Below are positions 15,270-15,784 of a stretch of 15,784 nucleotides of DNA, in pieces. Source of the stretch: Alphaproteobacteria bacterium. GTDB taxonomy: Bacteria > Pseudomonadota > Alphaproteobacteria > Micavibrionales > UBA2020. Made by a program: the position numbers and the translations under genes. Under the pieces are notes generated by a model, which saw only the letters and a program-made list of their open reading frames with translations, searched no databases and was not told the DNA's origin. Every line of letters begins with the position of its first letter. Within the stretch, counting starts at the first letter, position 1. Where the stretch lies: NCBI GenBank assembly GCA_020853455.1, contig JADYYV010000356.1, forward strand, positions 1-15,784, given 5' to 3'.

Positions 15270-15731
15270 TTATGCTTCGCTGTCGATGGGCTGGACATCC
15301 GTCTTGGACGGTTGCGCGTCCGGCTTCGCGCCCGCCGGCTTTTTCAGCACGCCCGCCGCGATGTTGCGGTTGATGTCGATCAGTGCCTGAATTTTGTCGG
15401 GATTGGTGTCGGCCAGCAATTCCAGCGTCCGCTTGAAAATGAACAGCGCCAGCGTGGCGATGTTGTTCTTGATTTCCTGGGGCAGGGGGTGGTCGGGGTT
15501 CATCGTGTCGCTGACAAACACCTGCCAGAGCTTCTTGTTATCGGTCAGGACAGCGCCGATTTCGTCGCGGGAGACGTATTCGCCCGATTCAATCGCTTTT
15601 GCGAGCGTTTCCAGCTGCTGCGCGGCCTTCATCAGCACCATGCCCTCCAGGGCGCGGGGATCGGTGGTGGCGGCAGAAGAGCCATAGGCGCCAGCGGCGG
15701 CGGTATACGGGTTTTTGTTGTTATGATGCAT
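15270..15731 (-). CDS. flaF: FlaF, flagellin biosynthesis regulator
   Basis: This 153-residue protein starts at MHHNNKNPY. The FlaF family pattern is plain: DPRALEGMVLMKAAQQLE, then DNKKLWQVFVSDTMNPDHPLPQEIKNNIATLALFIFKRTLEL, then ALIDINRNIAAG. FlaF is a small alphaproteobacterial protein that promotes flagellin synthesis or secretion and opposes FlbT. The C-terminal 25 residues are a Lys/Pro/Asp tail beyond the usual end. The start at 15731 is preferred because an AAGGGAGA-like ribosome binding site lies about 10 bases upstream; a frame opening at 15752 would add seven residues (MKGRCWP). The start overlaps the flbT stop by 11 bp. Confidence 0.93.
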   Translation of the reverse strand: MHHNNKNPYTAAAGAYGSSAATTDPRALEGMVLMKAAQQLETLAKAIESGEYVSRDEIGAVLTDNKKLWQVFVSDTMNPDHPLPQEIKNNIATLALFIFKRTLELLADTNPDKIQALIDINRNIAAGVLKKPAGAKPDAQPSKTDVQPIDSEA

Positions 15732-15784
15732 GGGCCAGCATCTCCCTTTCATGTTCCATCAGGTTGCGCGCTTCTTTCATGGCC
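15721..15784 (-). CDS. flbT: FlbT, flagellin mRNA regulator (5' part outside window)
   Basis: Only the last 20 codons plus the stop are present, ending KEARNLMEHEREMLAHAS. The pattern of an ARxLMxHExEML helix at the very C-terminus resembles the end of FlbT, where a KALKxARKLIxYE-type helix closes the protein, and flbT is the usual neighbour of flaF. FlbT binds the flagellin transcript leader and promotes its decay until the hook is complete. The frame ends in TAA at 15721-15723, within the first codons of flaF. The call depends on a short segment plus synteny. Confidence 0.7.
   Translation of the reverse strand, partial: AMKEARNLMEHEREMLAHAS

Noticed and set aside
14792..15298. 168-codon minus-strand frame over the FlaG-like gene
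   Set aside because: Cys/Arg-rich product without motifs; the plus frame has a ribosome binding site and a FlaG-like core.
15732..15752. flaF start seven codons upstream (MKGRCWP)
   Set aside because: Would use a start inside flbT with poorer ribosome binding; the AAGGGAGA before 15731 fits better.

Overview
The window is a flagellar locus from an alphaproteobacterium. The organism call rests on CtrA, the FlbT/FlaF pair and an FlbD-type sigma54 activator, which occur together in that class. FlhF and FlhG together suggest polar flagella. Coding DNA is GC-rich and the two main intergenic regions are AT-rich. I cannot fix the genus; a Rhodospirillales- or Micavibrio-like lineage is a guess from the gene content.

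Layout. (1) Bases 1-648, minus strand: ctrA, the master cell-cycle response regulator, lacking its last residues because the window starts inside it. (2) Bases 649-851: AT-rich divergent promoter region with a GANTC methylation site and a CtrA-like half-site pair. (3) Bases 852-3240, plus strand: fliI (export ATPase), fliJ (export chaperone/stalk) and a DUF6624-family gene overlapping fliJ by 14 bp. (4) Bases 3241-3353: convergent gap with a strong GC hairpin. (5) Bases 3354-14322, minus strand: one tightly packed transcription unit read as fliF-fliG-fliH-fliN-flbD-flhA-flhF-flhG-fliK-like. It covers the MS ring, switch, export regulator, class-switch transcription factor, export gate, pole-selecting GTPase/ATPase pair and a candidate hook-length protein. 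(6) Bases 14323-14800: a 478-bp AT-rich divergent region with one perfect CtrA box and one near-perfect box. (7) Bases 14801-15250, plus strand: a small FlaG-like protein. (8) Bases 15270-15784, minus strand: flaF preceded by the last 20 codons of flbT, the post-transcriptional flagellin regulators.

How it fits together. CtrA, encoded at one end, probably acts on the divergent region upstream of fliF at the other end, where the only perfect TTAA-N7-TTAA site I found lies. The long operon then builds the MS ring, C ring and export gate, and makes FlbD for the later sigma54 genes. FlhF and FlhG choose the pole and set the number of flagella. FlaF and FlbT tune flagellin output.

No mobile element, CRISPR array, tRNA or rRNA was seen, and I see no broken gene. 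This is mostly a conventional flagellar cluster. The points most worth a second look are the DUF6624 gene inside the export operon, the divergent G3 motif of FlhF paired with an FlhG lacking the usual N-terminal activator motif, the FliK-like protein, and the CtrA-box architecture.
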